A stretch of 64,000 bases of DNA from Balaenoptera acutorostrata (Eukaryota; Chordata; Mammalia; Artiodactyla; Balaenopteridae), in contig NC_080067.1 in NCBI RefSeq assembly GCF_949987535.1, forward strand, positions 43,584,910 through 43,648,909, in the 5' to 3' direction. Shown here piece after piece: positions 22,639 through 35,552 of this stretch; position 1 is the stretch's first letter, and every line of letters starts with the position of its first letter. Position numbers and translations under genes: made by a program. The notes under the pieces were generated by a model. That model saw only the letters and a program-made list of their open reading frames with translations, did not search any database and was not told the DNA's origin.

Positions 22639-25600
22639 ATTCTCTTTTTAACCTGTTTCTTAAAATACTAGGGGTTAGGAAATCTATTGGAGGAAGAAGC
22701 ATTCAAGGATAGATTAGAATTAGGGTTAGGATTAGGCTTAGGTTATGGCTTAGGGTACGGGTTCGGGTACAGGTTCGGTTACGGCATAGGGTATGTTTTA
22801 GGGTTAGGGTTAGGGTTAGTTTTAGGGTTAGGGCTCGGTTTAGGGTACGGGTTAGGATTAGGTTACGTGTTAGGTTTAGGGGAGGTGTTAGGGTTAGGGT
22901 ACGCATTATGGTTAGGGTATTTATTAAAACTATTTCACTATCTAGATACCACTTAGCACGTAAAGGAATATTATTTGGGGTCCAGCCATGGAGAAGAGCT
23001 TAGACACTAGGATAAGATAAAGAACACACCAAATATAAAACATCATATTAGGATTCTCTTTTTAACCTGTTCCTCAAAACACTAGTGCTTACGAAATCTA
23101 TTGGAGGCAGAAGCAGTCAAGGGTAGCTTAGGGTTAGGGTTAGGGTTAGGCTTAGGGTAAGGGTTCGTGTACGGCTTCAGGATCTGCGTAGGCTATGAGT
23201 TAGCGATAGGGTGAGATTTAGTTTTCTGGTTAGCGCTCGGTTTAAGGTAAGTTTAGGATTAGGGTACGTGTTAGGGTTAGGGTATGGGTTAGGGTTAGGT
23301 TACGCGTTAGGTTTAATGTATATATTAAACCTATCCCACTCTCTAGATACCACTTAGCACGTTAAGGAATATTATTTGGCGTCCAGCCATGGAGAAGAGT
23401 TTAGACACTAGGATAAGATAAGGAACACACCCATTATAAAGAAGTCACATTCGGATTCTCTTTTTAACCTGTGCCTTAAAACATGAGTGCTTAGGAAATC
23501 TATTGGAGGCAGAAGCAGTCAAGTGTAGCTTAGGGTTAGGGTACGGCTTAGGGTATGGGTTTGGGTACGGGTTCGGGAACGGCGTAGGGTATGGGTTAGT
23601 GTTAGGGTTAGTTTTAAGATTAGTGCTCGGTTTAGGGTACGTGTTATGGTTAGGGTAGGGGTTAAGTTTAGGTTACGTGTTATCGTTAGGGTATTTATTA
23701 AACCTATCCCACTCTCTACATACCACTTAGCACGTAAAGGAATATTATTTGGGGTCCAGCCATGGAGAACAGCTTAGACACTAGGATAAGATAAGGAACA
23801 CACCCATTATAAAGAAATGACCTTAGCATTCTCTTTTTAACCTGTTCCTTAAAACACTAGTGCTTAGGAAATATATTGGAGGCAGAAGCAATCAAGGGTA
23901 GCTTAGGGTAGGGTTAGGGTTAGGGTTAGGACTAGGGTACGGCTTAGGGTACGGTTTCGGGTACAGGTTCCGTTACGGCGTAGGGTATGTGTTAGGGTTA
24001 GGTTTAGGGTTAGTTTTAGGGCTAGGGATCGGTTTAGGGTACGGGAGAGGATTAGGGTACGTGTTAGGGTTAGGGTAGGGGTTAGGGTTAGGGTACGCTT
24101 TAGAGTAAAGGTATTTTTTAAACCTATCCCACTCTCTAGATACCACTTAGCACGTAAAGGAATATTATTTGGGGCCCAGCCATGGAGAATAGTTTAGACA
24201 CTAGGATAAGATAAGGAACACACCCATTATAAAGAAATCACATTAGGATTCTCTTTTTAACCTGTTCCATAAAACACTACTGCTTAGGAAATCTATTGGA
24301 GGCAGAAGCAGTCAAGTGTAACTTAGGGTTAGGGTACGGGTTCGGGTACGGGTTGGGGAAGGGTGTAGGGTATGGTTTAGTGTTAGGGTTAGGGTTAGTT
24401 TTAAGGTTAGGGGTCGGTTTAGGGTACGGGTTAGGATTAGGGTACACGTTAGGGTTACGGTAGGAGTTAGGGTTAGGGTACGCATTATGGTTAGGGTATT
24501 TATTAAACCTATCCTACTCTCTAGATTCCACATAGCATGTAAAGGAATATTATTTGGCGTCCAGCCATGCAGAAGACCTTAGACACTTGGATAAGATAAG
24601 GAACACACCCATTATAAAGAAATCACATTAGGATTCTCTTTTTAACCTGTTCCTTAAAACAAGAGTGCTTAGGAAATCTATTGGAGGTAGAAGCAGTCAA
24701 GGGTTGCTTAGGGTTTGGTTAGGTTAGGGTTAGGGTTAGGGATGGTTTTAGGGCCATGGCTAGGTTTAGGGTACGGGTTAGGATTAGGTTACGTGTTAGG
24801 GTTAGGGTAAGGGTTAGGGTTAGGGTACGCGTTAGGTTTATGGTATTAATTAAACCTATCCCACTCTCTAGATACCACTTAGCACGTTAAGGAATATTAT
24901 TTGCGGGCCAGCCATGGAGAAGAGCTTAGACACTAGGATAAGATAAGGAACACACCCATTATAAAGAAATCACAATAGGATTCTCTTTTTGACCTATTCC
25001 TTAAAACACTAGTGCTTAGGAAATCTATTGGAGGCAGAAGCAGTCAAGGGTAGCTTAGGGTTAGGGTTAGGGTTAGGCTTAGGTTAAGGGTTCGTGTACG
25101 GCTTCAGGATCTGCGTAGGCTATGAGTTAGCAATAGGGTGAGATTTAGTTTTCTGGTTAGCGCTCGGTTTAAGGTAAGTTTAGGATTAGGGTACGTGTTA
25201 GGGTTAGGGTATGGGTTAGGGTTAGGTTACGCGTTAGGTTTAATGTATATATTAAACCTATCCCACTCTCTACATACCACTTAGCACGTAAAGGAATATT
25301 ATTTTGGGTCCAGCCATGGAGAAGAGCTTAGACACTAGGATAAGATAAAGAACACAGCCATTATAAAGAAATCACATTAGGATTCTCTTGTTAACCTGGG
25401 CCTTAAAACATGAGTGCTTAGGAAATCTATTGGAGGCATAAGCAGTCAAGGGTTGCTTAGTGTTTGGTTAGTTTAGGGTTAGGGTTAGGGTTAGTTTTAA
25501 GGTTAGGGCTCGGTTTTGGGTAAGGGTTAGTATTAGGGTACGTGTTAGGGTTAGGGTAGGAGTTAGGGTTTGGGTACGTGTTATCGTTAGGGTATTTATT

Positions 25601-26143
25601 AAACCTATCCCACTCTCGACATACACCTTAGCACGTAAAGGAATATTATTTGGGTTCCAGCCATGGAGAAGAGCTTAGTCACTAGGATAAGATAAGGAAA
25701 ACACCCATTATAAACAAATCACCTTAGGATTCTCTTTTTAACCTGTTCCTTAAAACACTAGTGCTTAGGAAATCTATTGGAGGAAGAAGCAGTCAAGGGT
25801 AGCTTATGATTACAGTTAGGGTTAGGCCTAGGGTATGGCTTAGTGTACGGGTTCGGGTACAGGTTCGTTTATGGCTTAGGGTATGTGTTAGGGTTAGGGT
25901 TAGGGTTAGTTTTAGGGTTAGGGCTCGGTTTAGGGTACGGGTTAGGATTAGGGTAGGTGTTAGTGTTAGGGGAGTGGTTAGGGTTAGGGTACGCATTAGA
26001 GTTAGGGTATTTATTAAACCTATCCCACTCTCTAGATACCACTTAGCCCATAAAAGAATATTATTTCGTGTCAAGCCATGGAAAAGAGCTTAGAATCTAG
26101 GATAAGATAAGGAACACACCCATTATACAGAAATCACCTTAGA
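22639..26143 (+). repeat. Younger HOR family, 9-mer, ancestral form (3,505 bp)
   Basis: Monomer order: m3 (22639), m4 (23053), m5 short (23455), m7 of 420 bp (23828), m8 short (24248), m9 (24633), m6 (24980), m1 (25382), m2 (25729). It is 12 bp longer than the 9-mers at 30871 and 42900 because m7 keeps two hexamers (CTTAGGGTACGG near 23942) that those have lost. m9 carries CAAGGGTTGC rather than CAAGAGTTGC. Confidence 0.9.
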
Positions 26144-28890
26144 ATTCTCTTTTTAACCTGTTTCTTAAAATACTAGGGGTTAGGAAATCTATTGGAGGAA
26201 GAAGCAGTCAAGGATAGCTTAGAATTAGGGTTAGGATTAGGCTTAGGTTATGGCTTAGGGTACGGGTTCGGGTACAGGTTCGGTTACGGCATAGGGTATG
26301 TGTTAGGGTTAGGGTTAGGGTTAGTTTTAGGGTTAGGGCTCGGTTTAGGGTACGGGTTAGGATTAGGTTACGTGTTAGGTTTAGGGGAGGTGTTAGGGTT
26401 AGGGTACGCATTATGGTTAGGGTATTTATTAAAACTATTTCACTATCTAGATACCACTTAGCACGTAAAGGAATATTATTTGGGGTCCAGCCATGGAGAA
26501 GAGCTTAGACACTAGGATAAGATAAAGAACACACCAAATATAAAACATCATATTAGGATTCTCTTTTTAACCTGTTCCTCAAAACACTAGTGCTTACGAA
26601 ATCTATTGGAGGCAGAAGCAGTCAAGGGTAGCTTAGGGTTAGGGTTAGGGTTAGGCTTAGGGTAAGGGTTCGTGTACGGCTTCAGGATCTACGTAGGCTA
26701 TGAGTTAGCGATAGGGTGAGATTTAGTTTTCTGGTTAGCGCTCGGTTTAAGGTAAGTTTAGGATTAGGGTACGTGTTAGGGTTAGGGTATGGGTTAGGGT
26801 TAGGCTATGCGTTAGGTTTAATGTATATATTAAACCTATCCCACTCTCTAGATACCACTTAGCACGTTAAGGAATATTATTTGGCGTCCAGCCATGGAGA
26901 AGAGTTTAGACACTAGGATAAGATAAGGAACACACCCATTATAAAGAAGTCACATTCGGATTCTCTTTTTAACCTGTGCCTTAAAACATGAGTGCTTAGG
27001 AAATCTATTGGAGGCAGAAGCAGTCAAGTGTAGCTTAGGGTTAGGGTACGGCTTAGGGTATGGGTTTGGGTACGGGTTCGGGAACGGCGTAGGGTATGGG
27101 TTAGTGTTAGGGTTAGTTTTAAGATTAGTGCTCGGTTTAGGGTACGTGTTATGGTTAGGGTAGGGGTTAAGTTTAGGTTACGTGTTATCGTTAGGGTATT
27201 TATTAAACCTATCCCACTCTCTACATACCACTTAGCACGTAAAGGAATATTATTTGGGGTCCAGCCATGGAGAACAGCTTAGACACTAGGATAAGATAAG
27301 GAACACACCCATTATAAAGAAATGACCTTAGCATTCTCTTTTTAACTTGTTCCTTAAAACACTAGTGCTTAGGAAATATATTGGAGGCAGAAGCAATCAA
27401 GGGTAGCTTAGGGTAGGGTTAGGGTTAGGGTTAGGACTAGGGTACGGCTTAGGGTACGGTTTCGGGTACAGGTTCTGTTACGGCGTAGGGTATGTGTTAG
27501 GGTTAGGTTTAATGTTAGTTTTAGGGTTAGGGATCGGTTTAGGGTACGGGAGAGGATTAGGGTACGTGTTAGGGTTAGGGTAGGGGTTAGGGTTAGGTTA
27601 CGCGTTAGGGTTAAGGTATTTTTTAAACCTATCCCACTCTCTACATACCACTTAGCACGTAAAGGAATATTATTTGGGGCCCAGCCATGGAGAATAGTTT
27701 AGACACTAGGATAAGATAAGGAACACACCCATTATAAAGAAATCACATTAGGATTCTCTTTTTAACCTGTTTCTTAAAACACTACTGCTTAGGAAATCTA
27801 TTGGAGGCAGAAGCAGTCAAGTGTAGCTTAGGGCTAGTGTTCGGCTTAGGGTACGGATTCGAATACGGGTTCGGGAACCTCGTAGGATATGGGATATGGT
27901 TAGGGTTAGGGCTTGGTTTAGGGTACGGGTTAGGATTAGGGTAAGTGATAGTGTTCGGTTACGGGTTAGGGTTAGGGTACTTGTTATGTTTATTGTATTT
28001 ATTACACCTATCCCACTCTCTACATACCACTTAGCACGTAAAGGAATATTATTTGGGGTCCAGCCATGGAGAAGAGCTTCGACACTATAAGATAAAGAAC
28101 ACAGCCATTATAAAGAAATCACATTAGGATTCTCTTGTTAATCTGCGCCTTAAAACATGAGTGCTTAGGAAATCTATTGGAGGCATAAGCAGTCAAGGGT
28201 TGCTTAGTGTTTGGTTAGTTTAGGGTTAGGGTTAGGGTTAGTTTTAAGGTTAGGGCTCGGTTTTGGGTAAGGGTTAGTATTAGGGTACGTGTTAGGGTTA
28301 GGGTAGGAGTTAGGGTTTGGGTACGTGTTATCGTTAGGGTATTTATTAAACCTATCCCACTCTCGACATACACCTTAGCACGTAAAGGAATATTATTTGG
28401 GTTCCAGCCATGGAGAAGAGCTTAGTCACTAGGATAAGATAAGGAAAACACCCATTATAAACAAATCACCTTAGGGTTCTCTTTTTAACCTGTTCCTTAA
28501 AACACTAGTGCTTAGGAAATCTATTGGAGGAAGAAGCAGTCAAGGGTAGCTTATGATTACAGTTAGGGTTAGGCCTAGGGTATGGCTTAGTGTACGGGTT
28601 CGGGTACAGGTTCGTTTATGGCTTAGGGTATGTGTTAGGGTTAGGGTTAGGGTTAGTTTTAGGGTTAGGGCTCGGTTTAGGGTACGGGTTAGGATTAGGG
28701 TAGGTGTTAGTGTTAGGGGAGTGGTTAGGGTTAGGGTACGCATTAGAGTTAGGGTATTTATTAAACCTATCCCACTCTCTAGATACCACTTAGCACATAA
28801 AAGAATATTATTTCGTGTCAAGCCACGGAAAAGAGCTTAGAATCTAGGATAAGATAAGGAACACACCCATTATACAGAAATCACCTTAGA
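26144..28890 (+). repeat. Younger HOR family, 7-mer deletion form (2,747 bp)
   Basis: Monomer order: m3 (26144), m4 (26558), m5 (26960), m7 of 420 bp (27333), an m8/m10 chimera (27753), m1 (28129), m2 (28476). The chimera has the m8-long head (CTGTTTCTTAAAACACTACT) but an m10 tract (GGGCTAGTGTTCGGC), so m8-m9-m6 were replaced through a crossover in the shared core. Confidence 0.85.
27753..28128 (+). repeat. Chimeric monomer: m8 head with m10 body
   Basis: The first 70 or so bases match m8 long. The tract, with GATTCGAATACGGGTTC and GGGAACCTCGTAGG, and the next core (TTACACCTATCC) match m10. The switch falls in the shared core end near AAGTGTAGCTTAGGG. Confidence 0.8.
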
Positions 28891-30870
28891 ATTCTCTTTT
28901 TAACCTGTTTCTTAAAATACTAGGGGTTAGGAAATCTATTGGAGGAAGAAGCAGTCAAGGATAGCTTAGAATTAGGGTTAGGATTAGGCTTAGGTTATGG
29001 CTTAGGGTACGGGTTCGGGTACAGGTTCGGTTACGGCATAGGGTATGTTTTAGGGTTAGGGTTAGGGTTAGTTTTAGGGTTAGGGCTCGGTTTAGGGTAC
29101 GGGTTAGGATTAGGTTACGTGTTAGGTTTAGGGGAGGTGTTAGGGTTAGGGTACGCATTATGGTTAGGGTATTTATTAAAACTATTTCACTATCTAGATA
29201 CCACTTAGCACGTAAAGGAATATTATTTGGGGTCCAGCCATGGAGAAGAGCTTAGACACTAGGATAAGATAAAGAACACACCAAATATAAAACATCATAT
29301 TAGGATTCTCTTTTTAACCTGTTCCTCAAAACACTAGTGCTTACGAAATCTATTGGAGGCAGAAGCAGTCAAGGGTAGCTTAGGGTTAGGGTTAGGGTTA
29401 GGCTTAGGGTAAGGGTTCGTGTACAGCTTCAGGATCTGCGTAGGCTATGAGTTAGCGATAGGGTGAGATTTAGTTTTCTGGTTAGCGCTCGGTTTAAGGT
29501 AAGTTTAGGATTAGGGTACGTGTTAGGGTTAGGGTATGGGTTAGGGTTAGGTTACGCGTTAGGTTTAATGTATATATTAAACCTATCCCACTCTCTAGAT
29601 ACCACTTAGCACGTTAAGGAATATTATTTGGCGTCCAGCCATGGAGAACAGCTTAGACACTAGGATAAGATAAGGAACACACCCATTATAAAGAAATGAC
29701 CTTAGCATTCTCTTTTTAACCTGTTCCTTAAAACACTAGTGCTTAGGAAATCTATTGGAGGCAGAAGCAGTCAAGGGTAGCTTAGGGTTAGGGTTAGGGT
29801 TAGGCTTAGGTTAAGGGTTCGTGTACGGCTTCAGGATCTGCGTAGGCTATGAGTTAGCAATAGGGTGAGATTTAGTTTTCTGGTTAGCGCTCGGTTTAAG
29901 GTAAGTTTAGGATTAGGGTACGTGTTAGGGTTAGGGTATGGGTTAGGGTTAGGTTACGCGTTAGGTTTAATGTATATATTAAACCTATCCCACTCTCTAC
30001 ATACCACTTAGCACGTAAAGGAATATTATTTTGGGTCCAGCCATGGAGAAGAGCTTAGACACTAGGATAAGATAAAGAACACAGCCATTATAAAGAAATC
30101 ACATTAGGATTCTCTTGTTAACCTGGGCCTTAAAACATGAGTGCTTAGGAAATCTATTGGAGGCATAAGCAGTCAAGGGTTGCTTAGTGTTTGGTTAGTT
30201 TAGGGTTAGGGTTAGGGTTAGTTTTAAGGTTAGGGCTCGGTTTTGGGTAAGGGTTAGTATTAGGGTACGTGTTAGGGTTAGGGTAGGAGTTAGGGTTTGG
30301 GTACGTGTTATCGTTAGGGTATTTATTAAACCTATCCCACTCTCGACATACACCTTAGCACGTAAAGGAATATTATTTGGGTTCCAGCCATGGAGAAGAG
30401 CTTAGTCACTAGGATAAGATAAGGAAAACACCCATTATAAACAAATCACCTTAGGATTCTCTTTTTAACCTGTTCCTTAAAACACTAGTGCTTAGGAAAT
30501 CTATTGGAGGAAGAAGCAGTCAAGGGTAGCTTATGATTACAGTTAGGGTTAGGCCTAGGGTATGGCTTAGTGTACGGGTTCGGGTACAGGTTCGTTTATG
30601 GCTTAGGGTATGTGTTAGGGTTAGGGTTAGGGTTAGTTTTAGGGTTAGGGCTCGGTTTAGGGTACGGGTTAGGATTAGGGTAGGTGTTAGTGTTAGGGGA
30701 GTGGTTAGGGTTAGGGTACGCATTAGAGTTAGGGTATTTATTAAACCTATCCCACTCTCTAGATACCACTTAGCACATAAAAGAATATTATTTCGTGTCA
30801 AGCCACGGAAAAGAGCTTAGAATCTAGGATAAGATAAGGAACACACCCATTATACAGAAATCACCTTAGA
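28891..30870 (+). repeat. Younger HOR family, 5-mer deletion form (1,980 bp)
   Basis: Monomer order: m3 (28891), m4 (29305), an m7/m6 chimera (29707), m1 (30109), m2 (30456). The m4 core switches to the m5 tail at CATGGAGAACAGC near 29641, and the m7 head (GACCTTAGCATTCTC) continues into the m6/m4-type tract. Relative to the 9-mer, m5 and most of m7-m8-m9 are missing. Confidence 0.85.
29707..30108 (+). repeat. Chimeric monomer: m7 head with m6 body
   Basis: It begins GCATTCTC after AATGACCTTA, which is otherwise only seen before m7. It then carries AGTCAAGGGTAGC and the m6 tract (GGCTTAGGTTAAGGGTTCG, GCAATAGGGTGAG). It is the product of recombination in the conserved core. Confidence 0.8.
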
Positions 30871-33800
30871 ATTCTCTTTTTAACCTGTTTCTTAAAATAC
30901 TAGGGGTTAGGAAATCTATTGGAGGAAGAAGCAGTCAAGGATAGCTTAGAATTAGGGTTAGGATTAGGCTTAGGTTATGGCTTAGGGTACGGGTTCGGGT
31001 ACAGGTTCGGTTACGGCATAGGGTATGTGTTAGGGTTAGGGTTAGGGTTAGTTTTAGGGTTAGGGCTCGGTTTAGGGTACGGGTTAGGATTAGGTTACGT
31101 GTTAGGTTTAGGGGAGGTGTTAGGGTTAGGGTACGCATTATGGTTAGGGTATTTATTAAAACTATTTCACTATCTAGATACCACTTAGCACGTAAAGGAA
31201 TATTATTTGGGGTCCAGCCATGGAGAAGAGCTTAGACACTAGGATAAGATAAAGAACACACCAAATATAAAACATCATATTAGGATTCTCTTTTTAACCT
31301 GTTCCTCAAAACACTAGTGCTTACGAAATCTATTGGAGGCAGAAGCAGTCAAGGGTAGCTTAGGGTTAGGGTTAGGGTTAGGCTTAGGGTAAGGGTTCGT
31401 GTACAGCTTCAGGATCTGCGTAGGCTATGAGTTAGCGATAGGGTGAGATTTAGTTTTCTGGTTAGCGCTCGGTTTAAGGTAAGTTTAGGATTAGGGTACG
31501 TGTTAGGGTTAGGGTATGGGTTAGGGTTAGGTTACGCGTTAGGTTTAATGTATATATTAAACCTATCCCACTCTCTAGATACCACTTAGCACGTTAAGGA
31601 ATATTATTTGGCGTCCAGCCATGGAGAAGAGTTTAGACACTAGGATAAGATAAGGAACACACCCATTATAAAGAAGTCACATTCGGATTCTCTTTTTAAC
31701 CTGTGCCTTAAAACATGAGTGCTTAGGAAATCTATTGGAGGCAGAAGCAGTCAAGTGTAGCTTAGGGTTAGGGTACGGCTTAGGGTATGGGTTTGGGTAC
31801 GGGTTCGGGAAAGGCGTAGGGTATGGGTTAGTGTTAGGGTTAGTTTTAAGATTAGTGCTCGGTTTAGGGTACGTGTTATGGTTAGGGTAGGGGTTAAGTT
31901 TAGGTTACGTGTTATCGTTAGGGTATTTATTAAACCTATCCCACTCTCTACATACCACTTAGCACGTAAAGGAATATTATTTGGGGTCCAGCCATGGAGA
32001 ACAGCTTAGACACTAGGATAAGATAAGGAACACACCCATTATAAAGAAATGACCTTAGCATTCTCTTTTTAACCTGTTCCTTAAAACACTAGTGCTTAGG
32101 AAATATATTGGAGGCAGAAGCAATCAAGGGTAGCTTAGGGTAGGGTTAGGGTTAGGGTTAGGACTAGGGTACGGTTTCGGGTACAGGTTCCGTTACGGCG
32201 TAGGGTATGTGTTAGGGTTAGGTTTAGGGTTAGTTTTAGGGCTAGGGATCGGTTTAGGGTACGGGAGAGGATTAGGGTACGTGTTAGGGTTAGGGTAGGG
32301 GTTAGGGTTAGGGTACGCTTTAGAGTAAAGGTATTTTTTAAACCTATCCCACTCTCTAGATACCACTTAGCACGTAAAGGAATATTATTTGGGGCCCAGC
32401 CATGGAGAATAGTTTAGACACTAGGATAAGATAAGGAACACACCCATTATAAAGAAATCACATTAGGATTCTCTTTTTAACCTGTTCCATAAAACACTAC
32501 TGCTTAGGAAATCTATTGGAGGCAGAAGCAGTCAAGTGTAACTTAGGGTTAGGGTACGGGTTCGGGTACGGGTTGGGGAAGGGTGTAGGGTATGGTTTAG
32601 TGTTAGGGTTAGGGTTAGTTTTAAGGTTAGGGCTCGGTTTAGGGTACGGGTTAGGATTAGGGTACACGTTAGGGTTACGGTAGGAGTTAGGGTTAGGGTA
32701 CGCATTATGGTTAGGGTATTTATTAAACCTATCCTACTCTCTAGATTCCACATAGCATGTAAAGGAATATTATTTGGCGTCCAGCCATGCAGAAGACCTT
32801 AGACACTAGGATAAGATAAGGAACACACCCATTATAAAGAAATCACATTAGGATTCTCTTTTTAACCTGTTCCTTAAAACAAGAGTGCTTAGGAAATCTA
32901 TTGGAGGTAGAAGCAGTCAAGAGTTGCTTAGGGTTTGGTTAGGTTAGGGTTAGGGTTAGGGATGGTTTTAGGGCCATGGCTAGGTTTAGGGTACGGGTTA
33001 GGATTAGGTTACGTGTTAGGGTTAGGGTAAGGGTTAGGGTTAGGGTACGCGTTAGGTTTATGGTATTAATTAAACCTATCCCACTCTCTAGATACCACTT
33101 AGCACGTTAAGGAATATTATTTGCGGGCCAGCCATGGAGAAGAGCTTAGACACTAGGATAAGATAAGGAACACACCCATTATAAAGAAATCACAATAGGA
33201 TTCTCTTTTTGACCTATTCCTTAAAACACTAGTGCTTAGGAAATCTATTGGAGGCAGAAGCAGTCAAGGGTAGCTTAGGGTTAGGGTTAGGGTTAGGCTT
33301 AGGTTAAGGGTTCGTGTACGGCTTCAGGATCTGCGTAGGCTATGAGTTAGCAATAGGGTGAGATTTAGTTTTCTGGTTAGCGCTCGGTTTAAGGTAAGTT
33401 TAGGATTAGGGTACGTGTTAGGGTTAGGGTATGGGTTAGGGTTAGGTTACGCGTTAGGTTTAATGTATATATTAAACCTATCCCACTCTCTACATACCAC
33501 TTAGCACGTAAAGGAATATTATTTTGGGTCCAGCCATGGAGAAGAGCTTAGACACTAGGATAAGATAAAGAACACAGCCATTATAAAGAAATCACATTAG
33601 GATTCTCTTGTTAACCTGGGCCTTAAAACATGAGTGCTTAGGAAATCTATTGGAGGCATAAGCAGTCAAGGGTTGCTTAGTGTTTGGTTAGTTTAGGGTT
33701 AGGGTTAGGGTTAGTTTTAAGGTTAGGGCTCGGTTTTGGGTAAGGGTTAGTATTAGGGTACGTGTTAGGGTTAGGGTAGGAGTTAGGGTTTGGGTACGTG

Positions 33801-34363
33801 TTATCGTTAGGGTATTTATTAAACCTATCCCACTCTCGACATACACCTTAGCACGTAAAGGAATATTATTTGGGTTCCAGCCATGGAGAAGAGCTTAGTC
33901 ACTAGGATAAGATAAGGAAAACACCCATTATAAACAAATCACCTTAGGATTCTCTTTTTAACCTGTTCCTTAAAACACTAGTGCTTAGGAAATCTATTGG
34001 AGGAAGAAGCAGTCAAGGGTAGCTTATGATTACAGTTAGGGTTAGGCCTAGGGTATGGCTTAGTGTACGGGTTCGGGTACAGGTTCTTTTATGGATTAGG
34101 GTATGTGTTAGGGTTAGGGTTAGGGTTAGTTTTAGGGTTAGGGCTCGGTTTAGGGTACGGGTTAGGATTAGGGTAGGTGTTAGTGTTAGGGGAGTGGTTA
34201 GGGTTAGGGTACGCATTAGAGTTAGGGTATTTATTAAACCTATCCCACTCTCTAGATACCACTTAGCACATAAAAGAATATTATTTCGTGTCAAGCCATG
34301 GAAAAGAGCTTAGAATCTAGGATAAGATAAGGAACACACCCATTATACAGAAATCACCTTAGA
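30871..34363 (+). repeat. Younger HOR family, derived 9-mer (3,493 bp)
   Basis: Monomer order: m3 (30871), m4 (31285), m5 (31687), m7 of 408 bp (32060), m8 short (32468), m9 (32853), m6 (33200), m1 (33602), m2 (33949). m4 has the private GTACAGCTTCAGG (also at 29305 and in the 42900 unit). m7 has lost 12 bp and m9 reads CAAGAGTTGC. Confidence 0.9.
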
Positions 34364-34777
34364 ATTCTCTTTTTAACCTGTTTCTTAAAATACTAGGGGT
34401 TAGGAAATCTATTGGAGGAAGAAGCAGTCAAGGATAGCTTAGAATTAGGGTTAGGATTAGGCTTAGGTTATGGCTTAGGGTACGGGTTCGGGTACAGGTT
34501 CGGTTACGGCATAGGGTATGTGTTAGGGTTAGGGTTAGGGTTAGTTTTAGGGTTAGGGCTCGGTTTAGGGTACGGGTTAGGATTAGGTTACGTGTTAGGT
34601 TTAGGGGAGGTGTTAGGGTTAGGGTACGCATTATGGTTAGGGTATTTATTAAAACTATTTCACTATCTAGATACCACTTAGCACGTAAAGGAATATTATT
34701 TGGGGTCCAGCCATGGAGAAGAGCTTAGACACTAGGATAAGATAAAGAACACACCAAATATAAAACATCATATTAGG
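34364..34777 (+). repeat. Monomer type m3, reference copy (414 bp)
   Basis: Recognised by CACCTTAGAATTCTC, TTAAAATACTAGGGGTTAGG, GGAGGAAGAAGCAGTC and GATAGCTTAGAATTAGG, and by TTAAAACTATTTCACTATC at the next core. It is the opening monomer of every younger-family unit (22639, 26144, 28891, 30871, 34364, 38632, 42900, 46393, 50661, 54929, 60796) and does not occur left of 22639. Confidence 0.88.
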
Positions 34778-35179
34778 ATTCTCTTTTTAACCTGTTCCTC
34801 AAAACACTAGTGCTTACGAAATCTATTGGAGGCAGAAGCAGACAAGGGTAGCTTATGGTTAGGGTTAGGCTTAGGCTTAGGGTAAGGGTTCGTGTACGGC
34901 TTCAGGATCTGCGTAGGCTATGAGTTAGCGATAGGGTGAGATTTAGTTTTCTGGTTAGCGCTCGGTTTAAGGTAAGTTTAGGATTAGGGTACGTGTTAGG
35001 GTTAGGGTATGGGTTAGGGTTAGGTTACGCGTTAGGTTTAATGTATATATTAAACCTATCCCACTCTCTAGATACCACTTAGCACGTTAAGGAATATTAT
35101 TTGGCGTCCAGCCATGGAGAAGAGTTTAGACACTAGGATAAGATAAGGAACACACCCATTATAAAGAAGTCACATTCGG
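34778..35179 (+). repeat. Monomer type m4, reference copy (402 bp)
   Basis: Recognised by CATCATATTAGGATTC, GTTCCTCAAAACACTAG, GCTTACGAAATC and an unusually irregular tract with GGCTTCAGGATCTGCG, GGCTATGAGTTAGCGATAG and TTTAGTTTTCTGGTTAGCGC. The tract is shared with m6. Confidence 0.88.
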
Positions 35180-35552
35180 ATTCTCTTTTTAACCTGTGCC
35201 TTAAAACATGAGTGCTTAGGAAATCTATTGGAGGCAGAAGCAGTCAAGTGTAGCTTAGGGTTAGGGTACGGCTTAGGGTATGGGTTTGGGTACGGGTTCG
35301 GGAACGGCGTAGGGTATGGGTTAGTGTTAGGGTTAGTTTTAAGATTAGTGCTCGGTTTAGGGTACGTGTTATGGTTAGGGTAGGGGTTAAGTTTAGGTTA
35401 CGTGTTATCGTTAGGGTATTTATTAAACCTATCCGACTCTCTACATACCACTTAGCACGTTAAGGAATATTATTTGCGGGCCAGCCATGGAGAAGAGCTT
35501 AGACACTAGGATAAGATAAGGAACACACCCATTATAAAGAAATCACAATAGG
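35180..35552 (+). repeat. Monomer type m5 short, first copy in the 11-mer (373 bp)
   Basis: Recognised by CACATTCGGATTCTC, GTGCCTTAAAACATGAGTGC and TATGGGTTTGGGTACGGG. It is 18 bp (three hexamers) shorter than m5 long at 10606 and 20284. In this copy the next core reads CTATCCGACTCTCTACATACC and then switches to an m9-type end (GTTAAGGAATATTATTTGCG), marking the junction of the inserted dimer. Confidence 0.88.
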
